Below, piece by piece: positions 22,971 through 34,490 of a stretch of DNA of 64,000 nucleotides. The position numbers were made by a program, and so were the translations under genes. This DNA is from Porpolomopsis calyptriformis. Its lineage: Eukaryota > Basidiomycota > Agaricomycetes > Agaricales > Hygrophoraceae. Location: assembly GCA_951640195.1 (NCBI GenBank), contig OX621175.1, positions 1,538,470-1,602,469 on the forward strand, written 5' to 3'. Under the pieces are notes generated by a model, which was not told the DNA's origin, searched no databases, and worked only from the letters and a program-made list of their open reading frames with translations. The first letter of the stretch is position 1. Every line of letters starts with the position of its first letter.

Positions 22971-23003
22971 ACCCACGTGACCCCCACACATACGTTCATT
23001 ATC

Positions 23004-25683
23004 ATGGCCACCCAACCGATAGCCAACAAAGAAGGAGAGCTATTTGATGATGAGGCTTTATGGCCAGCCAAGACATCCACCCTCTTGAATAAACCGTCCA
23101 ATTTCTGGCGCTTCTCAGAATTATCAACCCAAACAACATTCAAGCTCTTTTTCTACCACAACAACTCACTGCGATCTCGCGAAATACACATCCATTACCG
23201 CTCTATCCTTGCTTTCCTTGACCTGAGTCATCGCCACAGCTGCCTTGAAGCAGAGAACCAGGTACGACATGCAGGACGAATCAAACAGTACCTCCAGAAC
23301 CTCTGTTTGGCCGTGCAGCATGAGTTGTGGTTTGAGGATCGTAAACTGCTCACTCAAGCATCATTGCGATTGAAGACGGTGAAGCAATGGGCCGTCAGAG
23401 TCTACCATTCATTTGGACACTCTCAAACAGGTCGCCAACTCTATGCCGATCGTTGCAAAAACGAGAACCGTCTGCCTTATGAAGATGACGATCCGACTCA
23501 ATATGGTGAGTAATCTTATCAATATTGGGTGCAACAGCTGATATTAAATCGCTCACTGAAGATTGGAAGAGTCACATATCCAGGGTCGTGTCATTTGGGA
23601 ACGAGATGCTTGCGACCGACACTTGGTCAGACTCTCCAGCGACGGCTGGCACTTCAAGCGATGCCGCTCAAGAGAAATCTGACTCGCTGCAATATCTTAT
23701 TGCGATCGGATTCATCAACCATCCCAATGAACTGGGCCAAGGAGTGAGCGCCGCTAGTCTTCCCCAAAAACGATCTTTGTCCGATGATGAAGAACCCACG
23801 AGTCGAAAAAAACATCAACCAGCTACGATATCTGGTATGTGAAGTTATTCGCATCGCATCATCCTTATGAAGAAGAAGATAACGCATAACATCAGCACCC
23901 CTCACCCAGAATAAGCACGACTACTTTACTTCGTTGAGGGGAGTGAACTTTCCCCAGGACGCATCCTCGATTCAATGGGCCAATGGGTCGCAAACCGTAC
24001 TTCCATGGGTTCACGTTCCGGGCCATCAAAATGCAGTCCGTCCATCATTTTGTGCTCGTTCTTGATCAGCTAACTGAAGCTTTGTTAAGGACGCTAAATT
24101 AGTTGAGGTGCTTGCCAAATCACCTGATGGTTCATCTGCAACCCATTCGATAAACAACTGGGACTTGGATGAAACTAACTATGTCGTTATCCCACCAAGA
24201 GAACCTTCCCAACCACTTCATGCCATCGATGAAGCCGTGCGACTCCATCTCGCTAATCAGCGATGCATTATATTACAGGGTCAACATCTTGAAGGTCCGG
24301 AGACGTTTTGTAAGGAGGAGATCGAGGCAGCAAGGGGTCCATTAAGCCAGCCAGTTCAGTGGCATGGTACGTAAAATCCATCTCTACGATTACTGTGGTT
24401 TAATATTGTATAGACGCAAGATTGCGTGCAGTCGGTAGGTCCAAGAAGGAGTCAGATGGCATCATCCACAGCCACTCTTCCCTGGGGGAGTTTATCGAGG
24501 CATCTGAGGATGTAGACATCTGTGGAAATATCCTGGATGCCCCTTCACTGAGAAATGCCACCCCCTCTATTATATGGTAAGAGTGCTGAGAGCTTGTACA
24601 TTGGCTTATTTCAACAAGTAACCTTAACAGTCGAATAAGTGACGAAGCACTCGCATTCCAGCTCACAAAACATGAATCATTCGCGAAGTTTTGGAAGCAC
24701 CCTCCAAAGGACAAGTCGAAGCATCACAAGATGCCGAATACTCGACAAGAACTAGTCCTTCCAGGGCCACAGGTTATTCGGATGTGCACCTGGCAAATGA
24801 TGCAGTGGAACCTGCTGACGCATGCTGGCTTCGTAACATTCCCCCACAAGGATGCTAACGGCTTGTGTACCTGGATCTATGCGCACGCCGGGATAAAAAT
24901 TTGGGCCATTATTCGACCTAGATACACAAAAAGTCACAACTCCCGGAACAAGTTGCGCAGCCTGCACAAGGATATTTGCTTCAGTCAACTACACCAACTG
25001 AATCAACATGCTCAGATTTTCACGACGTTTCTTTCTGCAGGGGAGATTCTGTAAGTTTTTATATTATTAACGCTCTAAAAATTGATTACTCATGCTCATA
25101 TATTGATTCTATGTGTCAGAATTATGCCTCCTGGCATTTGGCATGCCGTATACACCCCCACGCCAAGCTATTGTTCGGGAGGTCACTTTTATACCTATGA
25201 GACGCTTCACCTCACTGAACAATCGCGGGACTTCGACCATATGCATGGTCATTTTTCAACAAATGCAAATCACCACGTCTCAAGGTTGCTTTCTCGCATG
25301 GTTTTAGCGCTTCCACATGTCGCCAAAAGTCGAAGTGAGCACGTGAATGAATGATATCCCCTCATTTTTGTTTAAAAGCTAGCTTTCCAGAAATATATCG
25401 ACGGCCATTCTTGGCGCTGGCCAGAATGATTCTCAAATCGAATGAGTACCTTTTGCCGGGTGAGCAGAAAAGGCCAGACCTTCCGATGACCGAGTGGGAT
25501 GTCCTTTTTCAGGAGGAAGAAGGAGAAATCAACGAGGCCCAGAAACAGATCAAGGCGATACTAGAAAGGGCAGGAATCAGCCTGACAGCTATGGAGTCAG
25601 AAGTACTCGTCAGTGGAGAGCATTGGATGGCGCTCAGTGAAGAAAAATGTTTATCCACCGAACTTTTTCTTCCACCGCCATAG
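23004..25683 (+). CDS. Fusion of the unrecognised two-exon domain with a JmjC oxygenase
   Basis: The start ATG 23004 (MATQPIANKEGELF) leads into the same domain as copy A (SRAILAFLDLSH-like region, VKQWAVRVYHSFGHSQTGRQ, RLPYEDDDPTQY), with the shared phase-1 intron at 23510. Next come KSLTEDWKSHISRVVSF, a disordered linker with a KKH-rich stretch, and a C-terminal JmjC region: IHSHSSLGEFIE, THAGFVTFPHKDANGLCTWI (HxD iron ligands), HAGIKIWAIIRP, ILIMPPGIWHAVYTP (distal His after an intron at 25052) and SGGHFYTYETLHLTE. The last exon ends RRPFLALARMILKSNEYLLP..LFLPPP. JmjC proteins are Fe(II)/2-oxoglutarate hydroxylases, often histone demethylases; the substrate here is unknown. CACGTGA lies 24 bp upstream of the ATG. 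Confidence 0.75.
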
Positions 25684-25689
25684 GGACAG

Positions 25690-26680
25690 TTTCTATTCAT
25701 TATCTATTGATGTGCTGCTATCATATGCCTGTACTTTGTTACAGTTTTACAATCGATACAATTGAGTTGGACTTTGATGCTCATGTCTCACGTGAAAAAA
25801 AAAAAACATACATGAATACATACATTACCTTGCCTGCGATGAAACCAATTACAACCTCATGTAACCTAGTAGATATGCCGAACACAATCTGCTTTATTTA
25901 CATATACAGAAAGGTGGCAGCTTCTGGACTCCCTATCCCTTAGGGAGATAGAGCCCCACGTTGTACTTGCGGTTAGTGTTTGGCCCAGCAGATGCGCTAC
26001 ACCCTTGAAGCTATTATCTCCCTCGGTTCACCCGTGTGGTTGAATGGTTGGGTCGCGTCGGTTGGCTGGGTGGGTTGCGCGCAGCTAACTCAGCCTCTGT
26101 CTCTCGTAATAGAGCTGCCTTCATTTTCTTCTTTTTATTCCGCTTCCACTTGTTTTGTTTGTAGTTTTTCCCTCGTTCAACCTGTGCTGTTGAAGTGGGA
26201 GAGAAATAAGAATAAGAATAAGTTAATAAATCAATACGCAATAAATAAATTCACGTTGAGTAGCCTGCCTACTTGGAGGTTCCGAGGTTCGTACCACGGC
26301 CACACGTGTAGATGATTGTCTGCTATACAGTAGTCAAAGGATGCTAAGTTATCGAGCGGCTGAATGAACTAACTTGTTTGGCTGCACGATGCATGTTGGC
26401 AATGGAGCCCTAAGCCTCTGTTCGATTTCGCCTGCGAATGAAGAAGAAATCTCCTCTGTGGCTGATCATCATCATCAGTCTAGATATTTGATATCTGGTG
26501 TGGCATGAGACCCATAGATCCCATTCACGTACCAGCTTTTGAGGTAGAATGTGCCAATGCGACATCCAATGGTGATTTATCCACATGTGTTGGGTCGATA
26601 CTTATATCGAACTCAGGGATCTTGACTGTGGCTGATCGTTTAGTCAGGATATCTGATGTAGCATGAGAGCGATGGATCCC
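25690..26680. other. Non-coding stretch with a direct repeat
   Basis: No convincing gene. A segment of about 75 bp (GGCTGATC..TCAGnATATnTGATnT..GGCATGAGA..GATCCCATTCAC..ACCAGCTT) occurs at about 26460-26535 and again at 26630-26700, the second inside the 3' part of copy C. A CACGTGA lies at 25789. Confidence 0.5.
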
Positions 26681-26687
26681 ATTCACA

Positions 26688-27448
26688 CACCAGCTTGTTG
26701 TGCCAAACAGGTGTCGCCTTTGTCGAGAAGGTCGGCTGCAGAGAGTAAAACGTTTGAAGGGCCCACAGAGATATGTTCCCTCGCTTTGTTCAGTGCGCTT
26801 GCAAGGCTGTCTATAATACGATGACCCGAATTCATCCAGGTATTTTGTTTTTTATATTTGTTGAAAATATCTGTCCATCCTATTATAGAACGTAGTATAA
26901 ACCATCAGGACTTTGGGAGCGATTCATCACGTACGATATTCCAATGGGTCGCCATGCATATAACTCTCCCAGCCCTGTTCTCTGCATGTGGTGAGATAAG
27001 CGTCACGGTCAGGCTTTGAGTGGCCAAAGGAGTGCATCGTTCGAACGGCCCAAGGCCGGGTACTCCAAGGTTGTTCATTAAAGCTGGAAGGGGGTTCCAT
27101 TGCGAAGAATTCTTCAAGGAGGTCATCCCTTAGCAGCTCTAAATAGCGCGACATCGATTTATCTCCAGAAACCAGGCTAGCCCAATATTGAAGATCAAGA
27201 AACGCAACCTGTTGGCACAGCATGAATGGCAAGGAAAAGTGGCGAGACTGATTCGTGATGATATTAAAGGCAATGAATTCCAATGGAAAATACTTCCAGC
27301 GTATCTTTGTGTCGGAACCCATCGGTTTGAACAGGTAGTTCTTTGAATTCTCCAATTCAAATAGACACAGCCAGCTGCTTGGTTGAACCTCTGAGATGCC
27401 ATCCTGCCATCTATGGGTATCGTTGAGAATAAAATCGAGATCTGCCAT
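26688..27448 (-). CDS. Unrecognised two-exon domain family, copy C
   Basis: Exon 1 runs 27448-26935: MADLDFILNDTHRWQDGI, LPFMLCQQVAFLDLQYWASL, SRYLELLRDDLLEEFF, RPWAVRTMHSFGHSKPDRDA, REQGWESYMHGDPLEY. A GTACGT donor follows at the same phase-1 position as in copies A and B. Exon 2 (about 26889-26688) reads WTDIFNKYKKQNTWMNSGHR and ends AQQAGV-stop. This gives a complete protein of about 240 aa with no JmjC part. It suggests the domain can stand alone and that copy B is a fusion. Confidence 0.65.
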
Positions 27449-27619
27449 TGGATTCGGATTCGGTAGTGCTTTCGGAACTTGTGAATGTTTGTTAATCCTA
27501 TATTTGGTAGGTGTTCAAATCGAGCCCAGCATAACTTATGCTTGGCTGCGCACTTCAAAAGAGGCAGTTTGGACAATCGTGAGTGTAATTATAAAAGAAG
27601 GATGAACCATAAAATCAAG

Positions 27620-28650
27620 TGAGATGTTGAGGTCATCTCCATTGGAACTAAAATCGATGAAATTTTATCACCGAAGGTCTCTTTTTCTCGTTTGAATAGT
27701 AGCGACTTTCTCATTGTATTACAGCATTCGTAACTGAAATTTACTGATAAACAGATCAACTGGCACTGATTCGTGGTGATCATGCAATGATTAGATGTAC
27801 TTTGGGCATGGTGAAGTCAATTTAATGTAGACTAGTCAGCTGCCGCCTTAGCTAAATGTAAGTTTTCCAATTTGCCAATGATCCGCACCTACAAACCTAC
27901 TCTGTGGTATTGTTTTTCAGTAACTAGAAATTTTCATCACTGAAAAGATGTGAGGGGGTGATTGAGTGATTTAGTTACTGTTTTTCGTTGATTTCCCTTC
28001 CCTTCCTTCCAACAGTCTCATTTTGGCAAAGGTTTGCTAATGTCTTCAACCTTATCGATAGCCTGTATTATGGAACGCAATACTTGCCTGCTAAGAAAAC
28101 TTTAAATGCCGTCAATCTACGACATGCCAAGGTAAAGGGCCTCGGGTACACCTAGTATAGCAACATAAGATTAAAGTACGGCTGAAAGACATCTTTGTGC
28201 TTCTTCAGACGACTCAGAATCACTTATTTCTCACTTTGTAATGGAGCGTGACTGCCATCCTTGATGATGTTGGAGAAGCGGTGAATGGTTTGCACCTTGG
28301 TGAGTGGTCATCTGGATACCAACACAAAAGGTCATAATGAAAATTCAATTCATAGGGAATATCTGACGTGCGTGAGCAGATGAAATGTAGGAAAAGAGAG
28401 TGCGGGAGTGAGAATGGGTACGAGGGCCACCCTGAGAAGAAGGTAAAGAGGAAGTTGGCTAAGGGAGAACAAGGTGGAATCTACAGATGGGAGGGATGGC
28501 AAGGGTCACCATCCATGCTTCTCTACTGCATCCGAGAGATTGCGTGCCGAATCTTGATAACCATATTATTCAACACAGGGGCCTGATATTCAGATTTTTT
28601 AATGAAAGCCTTACCGTTCGATCCCAACCTCAGCATTTCCATCCTCTCGC
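27620..28650. other. Intergenic with a dispersed repeat
   Basis: No gene recognised. A segment of about 95 bp at 28070-28165 is shared with 43023-43125. Confidence 0.5.
28070..28165 (+). repeat. Dispersed repeat of about 95 bp, copy 1
   Basis: TATGGAACGCAA.ACTTGCC, TAAGAAAACTTTAAATGCCG and GACATGCCAAGGTAAAGG match 43023-43125 almost exactly. The differences include C/T and G/A changes at CpG sites and an 8-bp insertion in the other copy. Confidence 0.75.
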
Positions 28651-28686
28651 CGTAACCGTTTGAAATCGTTTTGATCTCTCTGACCC

Positions 28687-29252
28687 CTAACCATCAATCC
28701 CATGGCTCTCCGTCGACTGTGGTCCAATGGGGTCATTATCAGTCCCCGGCTGGGTTGGCGCAGTGACGATCCCACAGTGGATTGTTTGCTGGATCTCTTC
28801 GGCTATCTTGCCATCGCCATCCGTTGTCGACTGGGTGTTTACCGACGGCTCTGCTATGGTTGTCATCTTCGTGTTCTTTGAATTGACATAGACGGTCGGT
28901 AGTGTTTCTTCAGTTTCCTCATCCGACAAAAATTTGGCCTTCCATTGCTTTCTTCTTCTCGGGCTGACAGCTTTGGGGATGTTCATCTCATTCGCCTAAC
29001 ACGTCCCCTCTGTCAACCTGAAAAAAAGGAAAAGAGCAAGCTCACCTGGTGATGTTGGGCAGCGTGACTTTGATTCCCCGCAGATCCTGGTCCCATGGGG
29101 TTTCCCTCACCCTCCATCTGGTCTGAGGTCATAACCCTCTGAGATTGAGATCTAGTGGCCAAGTGAGGCGACGCGGACACAGTCATGAAGAAGACTGCTG
29201 GAGATGGTCGTAGTAGAGGACCGTTCAGGTTCACCCTGTCAAACTGTGGCAT
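28687..29252 (-). CDS. Small hypothetical protein
   Basis: Two exons appear likely: 29252 to about 29045 (MPQFDRVNLNGPLLRPSPAV ..), an intron of about 60 bp with a GTGAGC donor, and about 28995-28687 (NEMNIPKAVSPRRRKQWKAK ..). The product (about 170 aa) is polar, with a basic RRRKQWK patch and a Thr/Ser-rich tail, and is probably disordered and nuclear. It is divergent from the F-box-like gene at 29368, with CACGTGA at 29269 in the gap. No family recognised. Confidence 0.4.
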
Positions 29253-29367
29253 TTTAAGCGACCCTAGCCACGTGAATAATCGATTTTAGTTGAGAGTGAG
29301 TCAAAGCGTCGAGGTCGACTTAGTATATAGAGCAGCCGAAAGTCTCCCAAAACCACCATCATCCATC

Positions 29368-30171
29368 ATGATTTCCCTTCCCATAGATCTGTGGCTCAAA
29401 ATTATCCCCTACATTCAGAACTCGTCCCAAGATCTGCTCGCACTGGCACTAGTAAACAGGAACTTTGCCTCCGTTGTGTTTCCATTCCTGGCCCGATACA
29501 TGCTTGTCGATCCAATGCCAAAGCCGCAACACCCGATTCGTTTCCTTGAATTCACCTCCATCAGGAATTGGCACGGCGGTTGGGTTCAGCAAAATTTGAA
29601 GAGGGCTGGGAGCAACCTGAGGGTCACCAGGTTGGGATTCAATACGTCCGGTTGTCAGTGTTTCAGGTTATTCCTATGTGTCTGGGTTTTATCGCTAACC
29701 CCGCATGAAGATGACTGCGTCGAACTCACGCACCTAAACTTTTTCCACAACGTGTGGCTCAGGGAAGTTACCCTCTCTGGATTACGACTAAGACGGCCGG
29801 GTAACGTCAACCTAATCGATATCTCGAGGATATTTGCTGGATGTTCTATGGAAGATTTGACCAAGTTCACTCTCGATCTTACACGGGCCAACTGGGATAA
29901 CTGCATCAAAGTCAATTGGGCCCTCCTCGACGCATATCTTTCCTCGAGACCTTCCCTTCAATCTGTGCACATTTTAGGCCCTCTGTCTGTGATGGAGGTC
30001 AGCGATATCATGCCACTGGTCACCGCGAAGGGCATCCTTGATGTCACGTTCAGGCCAACTTTGCCGGAACCATCGGTACCATTGGTACCATGGCCATCTA
30101 TATCTGGGCGGATACGTAGGAGGAAGTTTCGAAGAAGGAAGGGGAGTGGAACGGGGCAGGATACAGGTTGA
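29368..30171 (+). CDS. F-box-like protein (left arm of inverted duplication)
   Basis: Single-exon gene. The ATG at 29368 is chosen because it is conserved in the mirrored copy. The N-terminus ISLPIDLWLKIIPYIQNSSQ plus DLLALALVNRNF has the F-box-like pattern common in Agaricomycetes (SCF ubiquitin-ligase adaptors), followed by Leu-rich segments (LTHLNFFHNVWLREVTLSGL, FTLDLTRANWDNCIKVNWAL, PSLQSVHILGPLSVMEVSDI). The C-terminus is basic (GRIRRRKFRRRKG). Full length 267 aa from this start. Its paralogue lies in opposite orientation at 31691-30948. Confidence 0.65.
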   Translation: MISLPIDLWLKIIPYIQNSSQDLLALALVNRNFASVVFPFLARYMLVDPMPKPQHPIRFLEFTSIRNWHGGWVQQNLKRAGSNLRVTRLGFNTSGCQCFRLFLCVWVLSLTPHEDDCVELTHLNFFHNVWLREVTLSGLRLRRPGNVNLIDISRIFAGCSMEDLTKFTLDLTRANWDNCIKVNWALLDAYLSSRPSLQSVHILGPLSVMEVSDIMPLVTAKGILDVTFRPTLPEPSVPLVPWPSISGRIRRRKFRRRKGSGTGQDTG

Positions 30172-30947
30172 ATAGGAACGGGGCAATGTTATCCTGTAAC
30201 AATCTGTTGAAATGGATCCGTTATGACCCTGGCTGATACTGACCAGTCCGAAGTGGAAGATATTGTCCTCTTGAGACTACCCAAGCCGAAGTCAGAGAAC
30301 ACAGAGAGAGATCGTTGTCATTGTTACTACATACATTTGCATCTGTGTCTACTTTTTATATGTATGCGACATCAAAGGGGTCAGGGCTTTGTGATCCTTT
30401 GATAGCACGATAGCCGATTGGTTGTTTGAAAAGATAGTTGAGACGGGATTGGGCCAAATACTTCACCAATAAAGGTGCGGAGCCATAAGGCTTCCTTTGC
30501 AGCACGAGTTGCTACATATTTAGCTTTAGGGATCTCTCCGATGGGAAATGGCAGGGCGAATCTGCGTGGGTGACAAAAGCAACAGTTCGATATTACTTGC
30601 AGCCGCTGCGCAATCCAACAATCTTTCTTCTCAGTAATATCGTGCTATCAAAGGATCACAAAGCGCTTCGCTTTGTAGGTTAGACCCCTTCGATGTCGTA
30701 TACATATAAAAAGTAGACACAGATGCAGCAACAATGACAACGATCTCTCTCTGTGTTCTCCGCCTTGGGCTTGGGTCGTCTCAAGAGGACGATATCTTCC
30801 AATCCAGACTCATCAGTATCAGGCAGGGTCATCATACGCGATCCATTGCAACAGATGGCTACAGGATAACGTCACCACATTCCCATTCAACCCGTATCCT
30901 GCCCCCTTCCACTACCCTTCCTTCTTCAAAACTTCTTCCTGCCTCGC

Positions 30948-31691
30948 TTACATACCCACCCACGATAGGGATGGCCATGGTACCGATGGTTCCGGCAGGG
31001 TTGGCATGGATGTCACCCTAAGGATGCCCTTGGTGCCAATCAGTGGCATGATATCGTTGACCTCTATCACAAACAGAGGGCCTAAAATGTGCACAGATTG
31101 AAGGGAAGGTCTCGAGGAAAGATATGCGTCGAGGAGGGCCCAATTGACGTTGACGCAGTTATCCAGGTTGGCCCGTGTAAGATCCAGAGTGAACTTGGTC
31201 AAAGCACTCATCAGACATCCAGCAAATATTCTCGAGATATCGATTGTGTCGTAGTGACCCGGCATTTTTAGTCGTAATCCAGAGAGGGTAACTTCCCTGA
31301 GGTATAAGTTGCGGGAAAAGCTTAACCGCTCGAGTTCTAGGCAGTCATCTTTATGCGGGATTAGTGATAAAGCCCAGACATATAGGAATAAACTAAAACA
31401 CTGACATCCGGAGGCATCGAATCCCAACCTGGCGACCCACAGGTTACTCCCGGCCATCTCCAGATGTTCCTGAACCAAATCGCCGCCCCACTCCGAAATG
31501 GCGGTGAACTCAACAAGGTGGATAGGGTGTCGCGGCTGTGGCAATGGATTGACGATGGCATATTGGGCCAGGGAGGGCAACACAGCGGAGGAAACATCCC
31601 TATTCACTAGGGATAGTGCGAGTAGATCCCTGGGCCTGTCCTGAATGTGGGAGATTATTTTGAACCACAGCTCTAGGGGAAGGAGGATCAT
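30948..31691 (-). CDS. F-box-like protein (right arm of inverted duplication)
   Basis: Mirror paralogue of the 29368 gene: ILLPLELWFKIISHIQDRPR, DLLALSLVNRDVSS, FTLDLTRANLDNCVNVNWAL, PSLQSVHILGPLFVIEVNDI. A TAA replaces the region encoding the basic C-terminal tail, so the product is 247 aa and ends PSLSWVGM. The frame is otherwise open, and differences from the partner are spread along the whole gene, so both copies may have been under selection after an old duplication. Confidence 0.65.
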   Translation of the reverse strand: MILLPLELWFKIISHIQDRPRDLLALSLVNRDVSSAVLPSLAQYAIVNPLPQPRHPIHLVEFTAISEWGGDLVQEHLEMAGSNLWVARLGFDASGCQCFSLFLYVWALSLIPHKDDCLELERLSFSRNLYLREVTLSGLRLKMPGHYDTIDISRIFAGCLMSALTKFTLDLTRANLDNCVNVNWALLDAYLSSRPSLQSVHILGPLFVIEVNDIMPLIGTKGILRVTSMPTLPEPSVPWPSLSWVGM

Positions 31692-31785
31692 GATGGATGG
31701 TGGGTGGTGGCTTAGGGAGAAAGTGGAGAATTGGGGTCGAGAAAAAATGAGGGGATTTTATAGTGTGGATGCCACGATTATTGTG

Positions 31786-32110
31786 GCTTGTGGCAAACGA
31801 GCTCTGCCCACGCTCACTGTCGATTGGCTTGGTTTTCTCGCCCCTTAATTCTCAGACCGCGGTAGGTTCATGTCCTGTCAGCGAACGCTGCATGCGTCAT
31901 GCAGTTAGTCAGTGCTACACAGCGCTATGTTACCATTCACCTTCGGTCGGCCTGGTTCTTGCCTCTTAGCTTCACTGCACCACAATGTATCACCACCTTT
32001 TAACCAAGTACACTCTGTTCGGAACAGAGCGGTTCAGTTCAGAGGAGTACACTGAAACTCTGTTAGACTGCTCTCCAACCTTTGCTTCAAACGGAATGCA
32101 TTTATTTCAG
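31786..32110 (-). repeat. Solitary relative of the 45.6-48.8 kb satellite and its flank, inverted
   Basis: CGATTGGCTTGGTTTTCTCG, TCATGTCCTGTCAGCGAACG and CTCTGTTCGGAACAGAG with GTACACTGAAACTCTGTTAGAC match the complement of 45690-46030. The interval 31725-32325 has no gene. Confidence 0.7.
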
Positions 32111-32325
32111 CCAGGCCTCTAAGTGAACGCAAGGGAGAAGGGCAGGTAGAAGAAGGTGGCAGGATCAGGATCGAATGGCGCAGTGTTATTCCACAGTTGT
32201 CCTCTACTTTTTAGCTCAATCTACAGCTCCATCGACTCAATACGGTATATGCAGTGAAGTATAGCAGGCGTAGCTGATAAATCTCGACAAACAAACCATA
32301 CTTGCCCCGATCACTTTAGTGCATC

Positions 32326-34356
32326 TTGCTAAATCTCTTGATAAAATCCATGGAGACTGATTTGCATGCTCTCGAAACTAGCTGGTGGCCTGTTGGAAAG
32401 GTCCCGCAGGCCACGGTTCCGCTATCCTCACGATGCTATATCAAAAACACCACCCAGGATGGACTCATGTCAGTCCAAGCGGCCCAACATATTTGTTCTC
32501 TCCCGATAAAGTGGAGGCCAATATTCACCGTCATTGACTTGTGCCAGCTTCAGCTGCAATTTCAAAAAGAGGATGGAGGGAGTCATCTTGGAAAGTTGAT
32601 GGTATGGTATGACATGCTTAGGACGTATATCATAAAGGAAGCGCAAAGAGAAAAGCCTGCGTCTGGCAGTCTTTGGATTCCTGATGTCGTTCATCGGTTC
32701 TGTGTTCGACTGGAGCTAGGGAAGGCCCACCAGCCCAAAAAACTCAAAGCATTCGAAGCCGAGCTTAGAAGCCATTATTCTTCCAGACAACACTGGTGGT
32801 ATGGTAAGATATCGATATTTTCAAGGCTAGGCTTGAGTAATAAATGCTTGTATACCCAGACCTTTTATCCTGGAAGCAGAGCAAAGAATTCTACTGGCTT
32901 CCCCAAGTCCTAAAATCCGTTGATCCTTTCAGTGACCGATCGAATTGCACCACCTGGCTTGACGGTTTCGAAGCAGACTGCATCTTATTTGGGTTCACCA
33001 ATCGTTTGGAGGCTGTCGCGATCTCCTCCGTGGAACTTGAGCGTGTACCTGAGCTTGAACTTGGACCTGGGTATGAACACGAACACGAATATGAACAAGA
33101 TGATAACGATCAAGGTGAGGGTGAAGGTGAAGGTGTGTGATCCTGATGTCAATTCGATAGCTTGTTAAGTACTTATCATTCAATTAATTTCATGAGCTCC
33201 AAAAAGGAAGCGAGGACGCCCACGCAAGGACAAGCATGTTGAATTATCTAATGATTTCCCCAAAGCACGGATTCTGAGGAGTGGAGAGAGGGTTGCATCT
33301 TGCCCTATGGATTTCTTTCAGACCCTCCCTGCATTAACGGGGGGTGATGTCCCCAGAAAAAAGGCCATGAGAAAGGTACCGACTATGTTATTTTTCAATG
33401 GCGTCATATTCACCATACACAGAGAATTCAAGCGAATACAAAACCAGAAGCAGAAGCAGGTGTCTCAGCAAAGTCACTACCTGCTTCTCCTGGCAAGGAC
33501 TTCCAGGTTTGTTTGTAGTTTTATGTTTGTATTTGAATGATTTGTACAGGTAAGACGCCCTAAGCAGCCCTCATTGGCAAGGCGTATACCCTCCTCAGCT
33601 ATACCATCTGTGAATCACCCTCAGCAGGTGGGTCTTATCTTCTTCATACCTAGTCAGAAGCAATGGCGATTTATCCAAGAATTCGTCCAGAAAAATCGAA
33701 ATCGAAATCTATCCGAAAGCCTGCTTGTAGGTCTGGATCCAGAAATAGAGGTTGAGAAAAGGAAAAGGGTATAGTATTTTCCCCATCATGTGCCTCGTGT
33801 ATGCTTATATGTATGTCTCCTAGGATACGAAGGGGAAGGGGCGCGCTACAGACACCACTCTGGTGGGTATCAGGCTTGCATTCGAGTCATTCGGAGTACA
33901 AGTCCAGATGGATGGTGACGGTAGCCATCCTTTTTCTTCTAGGTCGTGGATGATGGTCACGATAAGCTAGAACCAGAACCCATCCCACGTTGGGTGAAAT
34001 TGCTCCTTCAGCCACTCAGCGGTAATGCAGATGACCTCGCAACCCACCTCCTTGATCTATCGGATGCAACGAAAGGATACGACAAGAAAGGCATATGGGT
34101 CGATTTGTCACACTTTGATGTAGACATGGTATGTCTTTCTGTCAAATATGGGGGTATTGCATCCATCCATTTTTCTGACTAGATCAAGAATCTGGTGATG
34201 GAGTGGAAAAAGCGACAAGACTTGGCAAATTTCACTATGTTTGAGGACAACGACGAGTTGGTTTTCATGAAGAGAACGTTCAAAGGCATACACGCCCTCA
34301 TTGCCAAAGGTGCCATGCACAACTTTCATAAGTATGTTGAGGAAATGATGAAATGA
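32326..34356 (+). CDS. AT-hook protein, uncharacterised
   Basis: Multi-exon gene. Exon 1 (METDLHALETSWWPVGKVPQ .. HYSSRQHWWYG) uses a GTAAGAT donor at 32805 and joins in phase to DLLSWKQSKEFYWLPQVLKS (from 32860). It then runs into a Glu-rich tract (YEHEHEYEQDDNDQGEGEGE) and, after an intron, KRKRGRPRKDKHVEL, a clear AT-hook (RGRP core) for minor-groove AT binding. Further exons include VDDGHDKLEPEPIPRWVKLL and LVMEWKKRQDLANFTMF, ending at TGA 34356 after KYVEEMMK. Some internal junctions (33360-33900) are uncertain. It converges on the Ulp1 gene and probably belongs to one module with the two genes to its right (inference). Confidence 0.55.
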
Positions 34357-34490
34357 AGACAAGGTTGCGATGCACAAATGAATAGAATGGCTGAATGAAC
34401 GAATGCTGAACGAATGCTGAATGCTATTACAGCTAATAAAGCTACCCCATCTTCAGACAAAAACCAGGTGAATAGTACAGTGAGTGTATA

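Larger units (their letters stand above)
29336..31725. repeat. Long inverted duplication (arms about 1.08 kb, spacer 225 bp)
   Basis: The left arm 29336-30412 and right arm 30638-31725 are reverse complements with moderate divergence. They include the F-box-like gene, its 3' flank and an inner end (GTGATCCTTTGATAGCACGATA at the left; its complement at the right). The spacer 30413-30637 has no gene. Each arm contributes one gene, arranged tail to tail. Confidence 0.9.

Noticed and set aside
26030..26320. Possible tRNA or SINE: GTGGTTGAATGGTTGGG and GGTTCGTACCAC
   Set aside because: The A-box-like and B-box-like pieces are about 245 bp apart and no cloverleaf can be formed.
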